A DNA stretch of 64,000 nucleotides from Streptomyces canus 299MFChir4.1 (GCF_000383615.1 NZ_KB911590.1:186001-250000); one strand, 5' to 3'; counted from the first letter of the stretch, positions 17,412-26,047 are shown. The notes: a model not told the origin generated them from the letters alone. Translations and numbers: made by a program.

Positions 17412-19355
17412 TCAGCCCGCCTCCTCGGCGGGCACCTTTGCCGTGAACTGCTCGGCCTGGAGCGAGTACAGCTCCGCGTAGACACCGCCGGAGGCCAGGA
17501 GCTCGTCGGGCGTGCCCGACTCCACGAGGCGGCCCTGTTCCAGGACGTGCACCAGATCCGCGTGGCGTACGGACGCCAGCCGGTGGGTGATCAGGATGAC
17601 CGTCTGACCGGTACCGGCCAGGGCGCGGATCTTCTCGAAGACCTCCAGCTCGGCCCGGGCGTCCAGGGCGGCCGTCGGCTCGTCCACGATCAGGATGTGA
17701 CCGCGCCGGTAGGCGGCCCGGGCGATCCCGAGCCGCTGCCACTGCCCGCCCGACAGCTCGTGCCCGCCGCTGAAGTTGCGGGCCAGCAGCGTGTCCAGGC
17801 CGCGCGGCAGATCGGCCAGCACCTCCCCGGCCCCGGCCTCCGTGACCGCGCCGGCCACCCGTTCGTCGGTCAGCGGGACCGACGAGCGGCCCACCGCCAC
17901 ATTGACGCGGGCGGTGAACGGCCACCGCTTGAAGTCCTGGGCGACCATCGCGACCCGCTCGGCGAGCAGCCGCCGGTCCGCGTGCGCCGCGTCCACGTCG
18001 TCCCACAGGATCCGGCCCCGGTCCGGGGCGTACAGTCCCGCGAGCAGCTTCACCAGGGTGGTCTTGCCGGAGCCGTTCTCGCCGACCAGCGCGACGATCT
18101 TGCCCAGCGGCAGGGTGAGCGTCACGTCGTCGAGCGCGGGACGGGTCGTGTCACCCGGGTAGCCGAAGGTGACGTTCTCGAAGCGGATCTCGCGCGGATC
18201 GTCCGGGAGCGCGGTCCCGCCCGCCGGGATCGCCCACTGGGACGCCTCCTCGTAGAGCCGCTGGAGGTCGCCGACGAACAGGGCCTCCTCGTGCAGCGCG
18301 TTCATCTCGACGACCAGGGTGTTCAGGCTCTGTGAGCCGGTGCGCACCGCGATCACGGCCGTACCGGCCACCGACAGCGCCATCGCGCCGCCCAGCAGCA
18401 GCCCGCCGAGTGTGGCGTACGTCGCCACCGTCGCCAGGCCCGTCCAGGCCGCCGCGATCAGCCCGGTGCGGGCCGCGAGCCGGGCCAGCCGGGCCTGCTC
18501 CGCCTCCGCCGTCTCCGCCATCGCGCGGTAGTGCCTGAGCAGGAACGGGCCCACCCCGTGGACCCGGATCTCCGGCGCCGACTCCGGCTCGATCAGCAGG
18601 GCGCCGAGCAGCCGGCCCGCCCGCACGTGCTGCACCCAGGTGTGGAAGGACTCGTACTGGCGGCGCGCGATCGTCAGCGCGCCCCAGCCGCTCGGGATCG
18701 TCATCGTGACCAGCAGCGGCAGCAGCGCCGGGTGCAGCACGGTCAGCACGCCCGCCGCCGCGACCAGCGAGATCATCGCGTTCACCACACGGGTCGCGAA
18801 CGAGATCATCCGGCGGGCCGAGGTGGCGCCGTACTGCGCGGTGTCCAGCAGCTTGTGGAAGGCGTGGTCCTCGATCGCGGCCAGTTCCACGGTGGCCGCC
18901 TGTTCCAGGTACCGCTCGGTCGCCACCCGCTCGACCTTGGGCTCTAGGCGTCCCGTGGCGTACGTGGACGCCGCCCGCAACAGCGCTCCCACGAACATGA
19001 CGGCGGCCATGGTCACCAGCGCGGGCACGGCACCCCGCAGCCGGTCCTCCAGCGCACCCCCGCCGATCAGCCGCCCCAGCACACTGTTGACGGCGAGCAG
19101 ACTCACCGCCTGCGTCAGCCCCCGGCAGACCTCGGCGACCAGCACGATCCGCGCGGCCTGCCGGTCGGCCTGCCAGGCCAGCCGGAGACTCCCCGACAGC
19201 AGCGACGGCAGCCGCCCCACCATGGCCCGGAACCCCAGCTCCAGGAACGCGTCGGAGTGCGAGTTCCACCCCGCGTCGTACCGCAACGGTCCCCCGAAGA
19301 GCAGCCGCTCCGACTCGGAGACCCCGGGTTGCCCGGCGTCCGGCTTTTTCCCCAC
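17412..19355 (-). CDS. ABC exporter half-transporter (permease-ATPase fusion)
   Basis: 647 residues. An N-terminal six-helix transmembrane domain (about 40-350) is fused to a nucleotide-binding domain with Walker A LVGENGSGKTTL (~443), Q-loop VAMVAQDF, signature LSGGQWQRLGIARAAY, Walker B ILIVDEPTAALD and H-loop ILITHR. It would act as a homodimeric exporter of an unknown substrate. GTG at 19355 was chosen because GGGGGAGG lies 6 bases upstream; a TTG 33 bases earlier has no such site. It is downstream of the HATPase/hypothetical pair on the same strand, separated by 171 bp. Confidence 0.9.
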   Translation of the reverse strand: MGKKPDAGQPGVSESERLLFGGPLRYDAGWNSHSDAFLELGFRAMVGRLPSLLSGSLRLAWQADRQAARIVLVAEVCRGLTQAVSLLAVNSVLGRLIGGGALEDRLRGAVPALVTMAAVMFVGALLRAASTYATGRLEPKVERVATERYLEQAATVELAAIEDHAFHKLLDTAQYGATSARRMISFATRVVNAMISLVAAAGVLTVLHPALLPLLVTMTIPSGWGALTIARRQYESFHTWVQHVRAGRLLGALLIEPESAPEIRVHGVGPFLLRHYRAMAETAEAEQARLARLAARTGLIAAAWTGLATVATYATLGGLLLGGAMALSVAGTAVIAVRTGSQSLNTLVVEMNALHEEALFVGDLQRLYEEASQWAIPAGGTALPDDPREIRFENVTFGYPGDTTRPALDDVTLTLPLGKIVALVGENGSGKTTLVKLLAGLYAPDRGRILWDDVDAAHADRRLLAERVAMVAQDFKRWPFTARVNVAVGRSSVPLTDERVAGAVTEAGAGEVLADLPRGLDTLLARNFSGGHELSGGQWQRLGIARAAYRRGHILIVDEPTAALDARAELEVFEKIRALAGTGQTVILITHRLASVRHADLVHVLEQGRLVESGTPDELLASGGVYAELYSLQAEQFTAKVPAEEAG

Positions 19356-19526
19356 CGTGGACCTCCCCCGATCGCTGGACGGGGGCAACTATGGCGGGGC
19401 GGACCGGGCGGGGGCAGGGCGCAGAGGGAATTACGGGCAGCGCGCGGGCGCACACCTTTTGACGCAAGGGACACCGGTCCGCCCTGGGACGCGGCCGGCC
19501 CTCAGGCCCGCACTGCGCAGGACGGC

Positions 19527-19973
19527 CTAACCGGCGGAGCTGACCGGCCGGGACCAGTTGGGTGTCGTCCCCGTCAGCCGGCACAACGCCAGGTACAGCG
19601 GTATCGGCGGCGTGTAGGGCAGGGTGCCCGCGCCCCGACGCACAAGAGACGGCACCACCGGGGCGTCCGGAACAACCGCCCCGGTGGCGTACTGGGCAGG
19701 TGTGGGCCACTCGAGCGCGTAGTCGGAGTCGGCGGGAACGAGCCACCACCAGTGCGTGGCATCGGCGTACACGCATCCGACCCGTGGCAACCGGGACACC
19801 AGCTGCCGGCCCAGCGACGCCGGCATCCCCACCGCGTCGCAGCCCAGCGGCACCGTCATCCCCTCCGGCACGGCCAGCTTGTGCGGCGTTCCCGGCGCCG
19901 ACAGCCCACGTCCGAGGCGGACCAGCGTGTCCAGGGTCAGCACCTGGCCGCCGGACCCGCTCCTCACGCCCAT
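19527..19973 (-). CDS. Conserved-looking hypothetical downstream of the HATPase gene
   Basis: 148 residues, no membrane segment. Notable segments: LGCDAVGMPASLGRQLVSRL, VGCVYADATHWWWLVPADSD (tryptophan-rich) and YTPPIPLYLALCRLTGTTPNW. The central part is reminiscent of the N-terminal fragment of bifunctional primase/polymerase-like proteins seen in streptomycetes, but no catalytic residues are identifiable, so I leave the function open. ATG at 19973 overlaps the preceding HATPase stop by 10 bases; a GTG two codons in would give a GTGA overlap. Either way translation is coupled. Confidence 0.72.
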   Translation of the reverse strand: MGVRSGSGGQVLTLDTLVRLGRGLSAPGTPHKLAVPEGMTVPLGCDAVGMPASLGRQLVSRLPRVGCVYADATHWWWLVPADSDYALEWPTPAQYATGAVVPDAPVVPSLVRRGAGTLPYTPPIPLYLALCRLTGTTPNWSRPVSSAG

Positions 19974-20650
19974 GCGCCGGCGCCCCCCGCTCCGTGCTCG
20001 CGGGCATCCCCCTCGGGCGCCGCTCTGTGATGCTCCTCGGCCTCGTCGCCCTGGCCCGGCTCCCCGGAGGGAACCGGCTTCGGGCGGGCCCCCCAGCCCA
20101 GGTCGTTGCGGGCCCCCCAGCCCAGGTCGTTGCTCGGGCCGGTGTCCTCGCGGGGCTCGTCCGCCTTGCGCGGCAGCTCCGCCCAGACCAGCAGGCCGGG
20201 GCCGTGCTCATGGGCGCCCCACGCGTGGCAGAGGGAGTCGACGAGGAGCAGTCCCCTCCCGTGCTCCTCTTCGCCGCGCTGCGGGGACGAATGCGGTTCA
20301 CCCGGCGCGCAGCCCTCGTCGCGTACGGCTATCCGCACCAGGTCGTCGTTGTCGTGCAGCTCGCAGACCACTCGGCTGCTCGCGGTGTGCACGATGGCGT
20401 TGGTCACCAGCTCGGAGACCACCAGGGCGGCGGAGTCGCAGGTGTCCTCGCAGACCGACCAATGGGTCAGTCGCGCCCTCGTCAGGCGTCTGGCCTGCGC
20501 GGGAGAACCCGGGTGCGCGGCCAGCTCGAAACGGAACCGGCGCCGGACAGCAGCCCTGGAGAGGCCTGCTCCCGCGGCGGCACCGAGACCCTGGGGGCGG
20601 TCTTCGGCAGCGTCTGTTCCTAAGGACGGGGACGGAATCACGCTTGCCAC
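19964..20650 (-). CDS. Anti-sigma-factor-like HATPase (RsbW/SpoIIAB-type)
   Basis: 228 residues with a GHKL ATPase domain at about 45-150: N-box SELVTNAIVHTAS, G1 box RIAVRDEGCAPG, G2 box EEEHGRGLLLVDSL. Such proteins in Streptomyces are anti-sigma-factor-like regulators and often sit beside XRE/DUF397 genes. The C-terminal ~75 residues are a low-complexity tail with a tandem NDLGWGAR repeat. GTG at 20650 (residues ASVIPSPSLG) was preferred over a TTG 27 bases upstream because a GGGGCG stretch precedes it. Divergent from the XRE regulator. Confidence 0.87.
   Translation of the reverse strand: MASVIPSPSLGTDAAEDRPQGLGAAAGAGLSRAAVRRRFRFELAAHPGSPAQARRLTRARLTHWSVCEDTCDSAALVVSELVTNAIVHTASSRVVCELHDNDDLVRIAVRDEGCAPGEPHSSPQRGEEEHGRGLLLVDSLCHAWGAHEHGPGLLVWAELPRKADEPREDTGPSNDLGWGARNDLGWGARPKPVPSGEPGQGDEAEEHHRAAPEGDAREHGAGGAGAWA
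20084..20131. repeat. 24-bp perfect tandem repeat inside the HATPase gene
   Basis: Two identical 24-bp units (20084-20107 and 20108-20131; each begins GCGGGCCCCCCAGCCC) encode the repeated octapeptide NDLGWGAR in the C-terminal tail, outside the ATPase fold. In-frame length, so copy-number change would be tolerated. Confidence 0.95.
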
Positions 20651-20776
20651 TATCGCCCCGTCGTGAACACTTGGCAAGTGTCACTCTGAAAAATGCAGAG
20701 TGCTGTGTGACGCGGTGGGAGGCCGTGGCACACTGCTCGCAACAGCGTGTTGAGCGGCGCCAGTTGGGATCACCGT

Positions 20777-20826
20777 AGATCCGTACGTATCGGTATTCGT
20801 ACCGATGGTCATATCCGTACGGATCT
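20777..20826. promoter_or_regulatory. Nested inverted repeat between the HATPase and XRE genes
   Basis: Outer arms AGATCCGTAC (20777-20786) and GTACGGATCT (20817-20826) are perfect complements; within them ATCGGTA (20789-20795) and TACCGAT (20800-20806) form a second perfect inverted repeat. The element lies about mid-way in the 261-bp divergent promoter region, 86 bp before the XRE start, and is AT-richer than its surroundings. It is the best candidate operator for the adjacent XRE regulator. Confidence 0.7.
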
Positions 20827-20911
20827 TCGATTTAGGTCTTCGAATGGCGCCGCTGGCCTGTCAGCATGCCGGTGGCTGTGACGCCCGTACATGACTTCGT
20901 GGAGGTGGAGC

Positions 20912-21772
20912 GTGAGCGAACCGCGGTCCGCGCCGACGGTGGGCCAGGTCGTCCTCGGTCGGCGCCTGCTGGACCTGCGGGAACGCGCCGGGCTCAAGCG
21001 CGAGGAGGCCGCCCGCATCCTCCGCGTCGCCCCCGCCACCGTCCGCCGTATGGAGATGGCCGAGGTCGGGCTCAAGATCCCCTATCTCCAGCTGCTGCTG
21101 AAGGCCTACGGCGTCTCCGACCAGGAGGCCGAGGACTTCGTCCAGCTCGCCGAGGACGCCAACCGTCCCGGCTGGTGGCAGCGCTTCCACGACGTGCTGC
21201 CCGGCTGGTTCTCGATGCACGTCAGCCTGGAGGGCGCGGCCGCGCTCATCCGCGAGTACGAACCGCACTTCGTGCCCGGACTGCTCCAGACCGAGGACTA
21301 CGCGCGTGGCGTCCTGCGCTCGGGCGCCATCGGCCAGACCAGCCCCGAGGACATCGAGCGCCATGTGGCCCTGCGCATGGAACGGCAGGGACTGCTCACC
21401 CGCCAGGACGCGCCCCGGCTGTGGGTGGTCATGGACGAGACCGTGCTGCGCCGCCCCGTGGGCGGCCCGGAGGTGATGCGTGCGCAGATCGACAAACTGC
21501 TCGAGGCGACGAAGCTGCCCAACGTGACGCTCCAGGTCGCCCCGTTCGCGGGCGGGCCGCACCCCGGCACGTACGGGCCCTTCGTGCTCTTCCGATTCGC
21601 CGTGCCCGAACTTCCGGACATGGTCTACAGCGAGTACCTGACCGGCGCGATCTATCTGGACGCGCGCGTCGAGGTGGCGACCCACCTCGAGGTCATGGAC
21701 CGCATGGCGGCGCAGGCCGCTACGGCACATCGCACGAAGGAGATCCTCCGGGATCTCCGCAAGGAGCTGTGA
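20912..21772 (+). CDS. XRE-family regulator with DUF5753 domain (WhiJ-like)
   Basis: 286 residues. N-terminal Cro/C1-type helix-turn-helix (about 10-65): LGRRLLDLRERAGLKREEAA, ATVRRMEMAEVGLK. The remainder is the DUF5753 effector-like domain, recognised by IREYEPHFVPGLLQTEDYAR, MERQGLLTRQDAPRLWVVMDE, and PNVTLQVAPFAGG. This is the standard layout of WhiJ-like regulators that pair with a DUF397 protein and often an HATPase. GTG at 20912 lies 6 bases after GGAGG; an in-frame ATG at 20891 lacks a site. Its stop abuts the DUF397 ATG. Confidence 0.92.
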   Translation: MSEPRSAPTVGQVVLGRRLLDLRERAGLKREEAARILRVAPATVRRMEMAEVGLKIPYLQLLLKAYGVSDQEAEDFVQLAEDANRPGWWQRFHDVLPGWFSMHVSLEGAAALIREYEPHFVPGLLQTEDYARGVLRSGAIGQTSPEDIERHVALRMERQGLLTRQDAPRLWVVMDETVLRRPVGGPEVMRAQIDKLLEATKLPNVTLQVAPFAGGPHPGTYGPFVLFRFAVPELPDMVYSEYLTGAIYLDARVEVATHLEVMDRMAAQAATAHRTKEILRDLRKEL

Positions 21773-22027
21773 ATGAACCGCATCAAGCCCCGCCTCTCCG
21801 TCTACAACGGCATGCCCGCCCGGGAGCTGGGGAGCGAAGGCTGGCACAAGCCGTGGAGCGGCGGCAACGGCGGCAACTGCCTGGAGGCGATGAAGCTCGC
21901 CGACGGCCGGATCGCCGTGCGCCAGTCCACCGATCCGGACGGACCGGCGCTGATCTACACCACCGACGAGATGACCGCGTTCATCGAGGGCGCGAAGGCG
22001 GGGGTGGCCGACTTCCTGCTCTCGTGA
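21773..22027 (+). CDS. DUF397-domain small protein
   Basis: 84 residues of the actinobacterial DUF397 family, partner of XRE/DUF5753 regulators in whiJ-like loci. The typical pattern WHKPWSGGNGGNCLEAM ... GRIAVRQSTDPDGPAL, then a C-terminal helix FIEGAKAGVADFLL, is complete. TGA of the regulator and the ATG are contiguous (TGAATG), so the pair is translated together. Members are thought to modulate the regulator by direct contact; this is family knowledge, not visible in sequence. Confidence 0.93.
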   Translation: MNRIKPRLSVYNGMPARELGSEGWHKPWSGGNGGNCLEAMKLADGRIAVRQSTDPDGPALIYTTDEMTAFIEGAKAGVADFLLS

Positions 22028-22192
22028 CCTCGTTGCTCCCTTGCTGGGTAATCACTGCTGGTTGATCACTGATGGGTAGTTGCTGATGGTTGAGATCGAT
22101 ACCACCGAGCACGACGAGCGGGGGCGCCGCCCACGTCCTTGAGGCAGTGGGGAAGGGGCGGCAGCTGCTCGCCCCGACCCACCACCGACGGT

Positions 22193-23761
22193 TCACGACA
22201 CCCGCGTCCCACCCGACGCCAACGCCCCGCACAGCGCCTCCAGCGCCGCCCCGTACCCATGCTCGGGAGGCGTCGCGTACCCCACGACCAGACCGTCGTG
22301 GGCCGGCATGTCCGTCTCCGGGTGGCGGAACTCCGCGAGCCCGTCGAGCGCGACCCCTTGCCGTACCGCGGCCCCGACGGCGGACCTCTCGGTGCCCGGC
22401 GGCAACCGCAGGACCGCGTGCAGGCCCGCCGCCACCCCGCTGACCTCCACGTGCGGCGCCCGCTCGGCCAGCGCGGCGACGAGCCGGTCCCGGCGGCCGC
22501 GGTAGCGCTGTCGCATCCGCCGTACGTGCCGGTCGTAGGACCCCGAGACGATCAGGTCGGCGAGGGCCAGCTGGTCGAGCACGCTCGCCCAGGCCTCCCG
22601 TTCGCCCTTGGCCGCGAGCACGTCGTCGACGTACCGCTCTGGCAGCACCATCCACCCCAGCCGCACCGCGGGTGACAGGCTCTTGCTGACCGAGCCGATC
22701 AGGATCACCCGCTCGGGGTCGAGGCTCTGCAGGGCACCGACGGGCTTGCGGTCGTAGCGGAACTCCCCGTCGTAGTCGTCCTCCAGCACCACCGCGTCCC
22801 GCGCGCGTGCCCAGTCGACCACCGCGGCCCGACGCTCGGCGTGCAGCGGACCGCCGGTGGGGAACTGGTGCGCGGGCGTGAGCAGTACGGCCCGCTCGCG
22901 GCTCAACCGGTCGACCCGCGCGCCGTGTTCGTCGAGGGGGAGCGGGACGGTCCGTACGCCCTCGGCGGCGAGCAGCTCCCGGTGGAAGGGCAGGCCGTAG
23001 GCCTCGACGGCGAGCGGTCCGCGCAGGATCTGTCCGCTTCTGCCGCCGCGTCCGTCTCCGCTCGCGTTTCCACTCCCGATTCCGCCTTCGCCTCGGCCTC
23101 CGCCTCCGCCTCCGTCTCCTTTTGCGCTTCCGCTTCCGCTTCCGAAGAGCAGTCGTAGGGCGTGGGCGAACCCGGAGCAGACGACGATCCGGTTCGGCTC
23201 CGTGCGCACGCCACGCGCGCGTGCGAGATACGTGGCGAGGGCCGCTCTCAGCTCCGGCCGTCCGGCGGGGTCGCCGGGGCCGAAGACCTCGTTGGGGGCC
23301 TGGTGGAGGGCCCGGCGGTAGGAGGCGAGCCAGGCGGAGCGGGGGAAGGCGGAGGCGTCCGGGGTGCCCTGGCGGAGGTCGTGCGGGGCGGGCCGGCTGG
23401 GGTGCGGGGCACGCGCGTGTAGGGGTGGTGCGGGTGAGGGCGGTGCGGGTGCTTTCGGGGGTACGGCGGAGCGGAGCGGCCGGGCCCGTTCGGCGACGCG
23501 GGTGCCGGAGCCCTGGCGGGCGGTGAGCCAGCCCTCGGCGACGAGTTCGGCGTAGGCGTCGGCCACCGTGTTGCGGGCGACGCCGAGGTCGGCGGCGAGC
23601 GAGCGGTACGGCGGCAGCCGGGTGCCCGGGGCGAGCCGCCCGCTGCGTACCGCGTCCCGCAGCGCCCCGATGAGCGCGGCCCGCCTGCTCCCCGGCCCGG
23701 AGAGCTCCAGGTGCAGGTCGGAGCCGATCCGCTCCGCGTAATTGACCCACGAATCCGCCAT
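22193..23761 (-). CDS. MocR-type GntR/aminotransferase regulator (PdxR-like)
   Basis: 522 residues: N-terminal GntR winged helix (about 20-90: GRLAPGTRLPPYRSLAADLG, NTVADAYAELVAEGWL) fused to a fold-type I aminotransferase domain. The PLP-binding lysine is in LIGSVSKSLSPAVRLGW; DDYDGEFRYD and the C-terminal ARLP-type arginine region are also present. MocR proteins use PLP or a PLP-amine adduct to control vitamin B6, GABA or other operons. Residues ~206-240 are a glycine/serine-rich insertion in the catalytic domain (see finding). Divergent from the AhpD-like gene, only 46 bp apart. Confidence 0.9.
   Translation of the reverse strand: MADSWVNYAERIGSDLHLELSGPGSRRAALIGALRDAVRSGRLAPGTRLPPYRSLAADLGVARNTVADAYAELVAEGWLTARQGSGTRVAERARPLRSAVPPKAPAPPSPAPPLHARAPHPSRPAPHDLRQGTPDASAFPRSAWLASYRRALHQAPNEVFGPGDPAGRPELRAALATYLARARGVRTEPNRIVVCSGFAHALRLLFGSGSGSAKGDGGGGGGRGEGGIGSGNASGDGRGGRSGQILRGPLAVEAYGLPFHRELLAAEGVRTVPLPLDEHGARVDRLSRERAVLLTPAHQFPTGGPLHAERRAAVVDWARARDAVVLEDDYDGEFRYDRKPVGALQSLDPERVILIGSVSKSLSPAVRLGWMVLPERYVDDVLAAKGEREAWASVLDQLALADLIVSGSYDRHVRRMRQRYRGRRDRLVAALAERAPHVEVSGVAAGLHAVLRLPPGTERSAVGAAVRQGVALDGLAEFRHPETDMPAHDGLVVGYATPPEHGYGAALEALCGALASGGTRVS
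23027..23145. repeat. Simple-sequence insertion in the MocR gene
   Basis: A stretch rich in CCTCCG/CTTCCG hexamers encodes a run of Gly, Ser, Asp and Arg (GDGGGGGGRGEGGIGSG and neighbours) in the MocR aminotransferase domain after LRLLFGS. Frame is kept. Confidence 0.8.
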
Positions 23762-23807
23762 GGAAATGCACCCTACAGGCGGTCTTTCCGGGTCGTAGAT
23801 TGATCAC

Positions 23808-24287
23808 ATGACGACGACGAACCCGCACATGACCGGTACGGCTCGACTCAACCTCGCGAAGGCCGCCCCGAAGGTGTTCCGGGCTCTGATCGGCTTCGAC
23901 ACGGCGGCCCGCGAGGGCCTCGACCCCGTCCTCGTCGAGCTGATCCAGATCCGCGCCTCCCACCTCAACCACTGCGCGTACTGCCTCCACATGCACACCA
24001 ACGACGCCCGCAAGGCCGGTGAGACGGAGGACCGCCTCCACATGGTCCCGGTCTGGCGCGAGGCCCGCCATTTCTTCACGGAGAAGGAACAGGCGGCCCT
24101 GACCCTCACCGAGGCGGTGACGCTGGTGGCCGACGGGGGAGTCCCCGACACGGTCTACGCCCAGGCCGCGGCCTGCTTCGACGAGCAGGAACTGGCCCAC
24201 GTGCTGTCCCTGATCCTCACGATCAACACCTGGAACAGGGTGGCCCTGGCGACGGCGAAGGTGGCGGGGACGGATGAGCGGGGCTGA
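23808..24287 (+). CDS. Carboxymuconolactone decarboxylase-family (AhpD-like) protein
   Basis: 159 residues, all-helical CMD/AhpD fold. The redox motif is HCAYCLHMHTNDARK, with C-x-x-C near 57-60 and the downstream histidine, as in alkylhydroperoxidase AhpD core proteins. C-terminal AHVLSLILTINTWNRVAL is typical of the family. Probable peroxidase or disulfide-exchange function. ATG at 23808. Opposite orientation to MocR with a 46-bp gap suggests MocR controls it. Its TGA stop lies in a degenerate tandem repeat. Confidence 0.9.
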   Translation: MTTTNPHMTGTARLNLAKAAPKVFRALIGFDTAAREGLDPVLVELIQIRASHLNHCAYCLHMHTNDARKAGETEDRLHMVPVWREARHFFTEKEQAALTLTEAVTLVADGGVPDTVYAQAAACFDEQELAHVLSLILTINTWNRVALATAKVAGTDERG

Positions 24288-24368
24288 GTGGCCGGGGCGC
24301 TGAGTGGCCGGGTCGCTGAGCGTCCGGAGGGGGGTGAGCGGCCGGAGGGTTGAGCGGGCCGGGGGGTG
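24284..24368. repeat. Degenerate ~16-bp tandem repeat across the CMD stop codon
   Basis: CTGAGTGGCCGGGGCG (24284-24299), CTGAGTGGCCGGGTCG (24300-24315), then more divergent CTGAGCGTCCGGAG, GTGAGCGGCCGGAG and TTGAGCGGGCCGGG copies. The first copy contains the TGA of the CMD gene; each copy carries its own TGA. Confidence 0.85.
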
Positions 24369-24382
24369 TCCTCCGTGCCGCC

Positions 24383-25870
24383 CTACACCGTCATCGGACG
24401 GTCGTACGGCCCGATCGGCGCCGGCAGCTGCGAACTGCCCGTCAGATAACGGTCGACCGCCGCCGCGACCGCCCGCCCCTCCGCAATCGCCCACACGATC
24501 AACGACTGCCCCCGAGCGGCGTCCCCCGCGGCGAACACCCCCGGCACGTTCGTCGCGAACCCCGCGTCCCGCGCGACCGTCCCCCGAGGCTCCATCTCCA
24601 GCCCCAACTGATCCACCAGCCCGTCCCCCCGGTCCGGCCCGGAGAACCCGAGCGCCAGCAGCACGAGGTCGGCGGGAATTGTCCGCTGCGTGCCCTCCAC
24701 CGGCCGCCGTGCCGCGTCCACCTCCACGAGGTGCAGCGACCGCACGTGCCCGTCCGCGTCCCCGGTGAAGCGCAGCGTGGACGCCGCGAACAACCGTGCG
24801 TCCGCGTCGGCCGCGGGCGCCGTCCGCAGCTCACCGGCCTCCTCGTGCGCCGCCGACAACCGGTAGATCTTCGGGTACGTGGGCCACGGCTCGACATCCT
24901 CGTCCCGTTCGCCCCCCGGCTGGGCGTAGATGTCCAGCTGGGTCACGGAGGCGGCCCCTTCCCGCACCGCGGTCCCCAGACAGTCCGCGCCCGTGTCACC
25001 CCCGCCCACGATCACGACATGCTTGCCTGCGGCCGACATCGGGGACACCGCGAGTTCCCCCTCGCGCACCCGGTTGGCGAGCGGCAGATACTCCATGGCC
25101 TGCTGGATCCCGGCCAACTCCCGCCCAGGCACGTCCAGTTCTCGCCAGGCCGTGGCACCGGTGGCGATCACCACCGCGTCATACCGCGTCCGCAGGTCCG
25201 CCGCGCCGATGTCCCGCCCGACGACCGTGGACGTACGGAACTTCGTCCCCTCGGCCCGCATCTGCTCGATCCGCCGCTCCAGATGCCGCTTCTCCATCTT
25301 GAACTCGGGGATGCCGTACCGCATCAGCCCGCCCGGCCGGTCGTCCTTCTCGTAGACGGCGACCGTGTGCCCCGCGCGCGTCAACTGCTGTGCCGCGGCG
25401 AGCCCGGTCGGCCCCGACCCGATCACCGCGACGGTCCGCCCCGACAGCCGGTCCGGCGGCCGGGGCGGCGTGAACCCCAGCTCCCAGGCCCGTTCCGCGA
25501 CGGCCACCTCGACGTTCTTGATGGTGACCGCCGGCTGGTTGATGGCGAGCACGCACCCCGCCTCGCAGGGCGCCGGACACAACCTCCCCGTGAACTCGGG
25601 GAAGTTGTTCGTCGCGTGCAGTCGGTCGGAGGCCTGGCGCCAGTCCTCCCGTGAGACCAGGTCGTTCCACTCCGGGATGAGATTCCCCAGCGGACAGGCT
25701 TCGTGGCAGAACGGGATGCCGCAGTCCATGCAGCGATCCGCCTGTTCGGTGATGATGGGCAGCAGCGCTCCGGGGACGTACACCTCGTCCCAGTCCCGGA
25801 CCCGCTCCTCGACCGGCCGACGGGGCCAGTCCTGGCGGGGGGTGGTCATGAATCCCTTGGGATCGGCCAT
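24383..25870 (-). CDS. gltD: Glutamate synthase small (beta) subunit-like oxidoreductase
   Basis: 495 residues, length of GltD. N-terminal double [4Fe-4S] region: ADRCMDCGIPFCHEACPLGN and GRLCPAPCEAGCVL. First FAD dinucleotide motif VAVIGSGPTGLAAAQQL (~148), NAD(P) motif VVIVGGGDTGADCLG (~290), and the terminal FAAGDAARGQSLIVWAI FAD motif. It passes electrons from NAD(P)H toward a glutamine-dependent synthase large subunit, but no gltB lies in the window; related proteins also serve other amidotransferases. ATG at 25870 with a GGAAGACGGCC region upstream. It converges on the CMD gene. Confidence 0.9.
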   Translation of the reverse strand: MADPKGFMTTPRQDWPRRPVEERVRDWDEVYVPGALLPIITEQADRCMDCGIPFCHEACPLGNLIPEWNDLVSREDWRQASDRLHATNNFPEFTGRLCPAPCEAGCVLAINQPAVTIKNVEVAVAERAWELGFTPPRPPDRLSGRTVAVIGSGPTGLAAAQQLTRAGHTVAVYEKDDRPGGLMRYGIPEFKMEKRHLERRIEQMRAEGTKFRTSTVVGRDIGAADLRTRYDAVVIATGATAWRELDVPGRELAGIQQAMEYLPLANRVREGELAVSPMSAAGKHVVIVGGGDTGADCLGTAVREGAASVTQLDIYAQPGGERDEDVEPWPTYPKIYRLSAAHEEAGELRTAPAADADARLFAASTLRFTGDADGHVRSLHLVEVDAARRPVEGTQRTIPADLVLLALGFSGPDRGDGLVDQLGLEMEPRGTVARDAGFATNVPGVFAAGDAARGQSLIVWAIAEGRAVAAAVDRYLTGSSQLPAPIGPYDRPMTV

Positions 25871-26047
25871 GGCCGTCTTCCTCGCTCACGCTGGTGACGC
25901 TGACGCGTCCGACGTGGCCGTGCGTCATCGAGCGGCACTCCTGCGGAACTTCTTCCGGCCACGATACGACTCCTCGGCCACGCGCGCAGAGTGCCGGCGG
26001 GCCGCTGGGACGGCGCCTTCTCCGGACCGGGTGCCCCAGGCCGCGGA

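Noticed and set aside
20912..22027. XRE/DUF397 pair as a toxin-antitoxin module
   Set aside because: DUF5753 and DUF397 are the known whiJ-like regulatory layout; neither protein shows a toxin fold.
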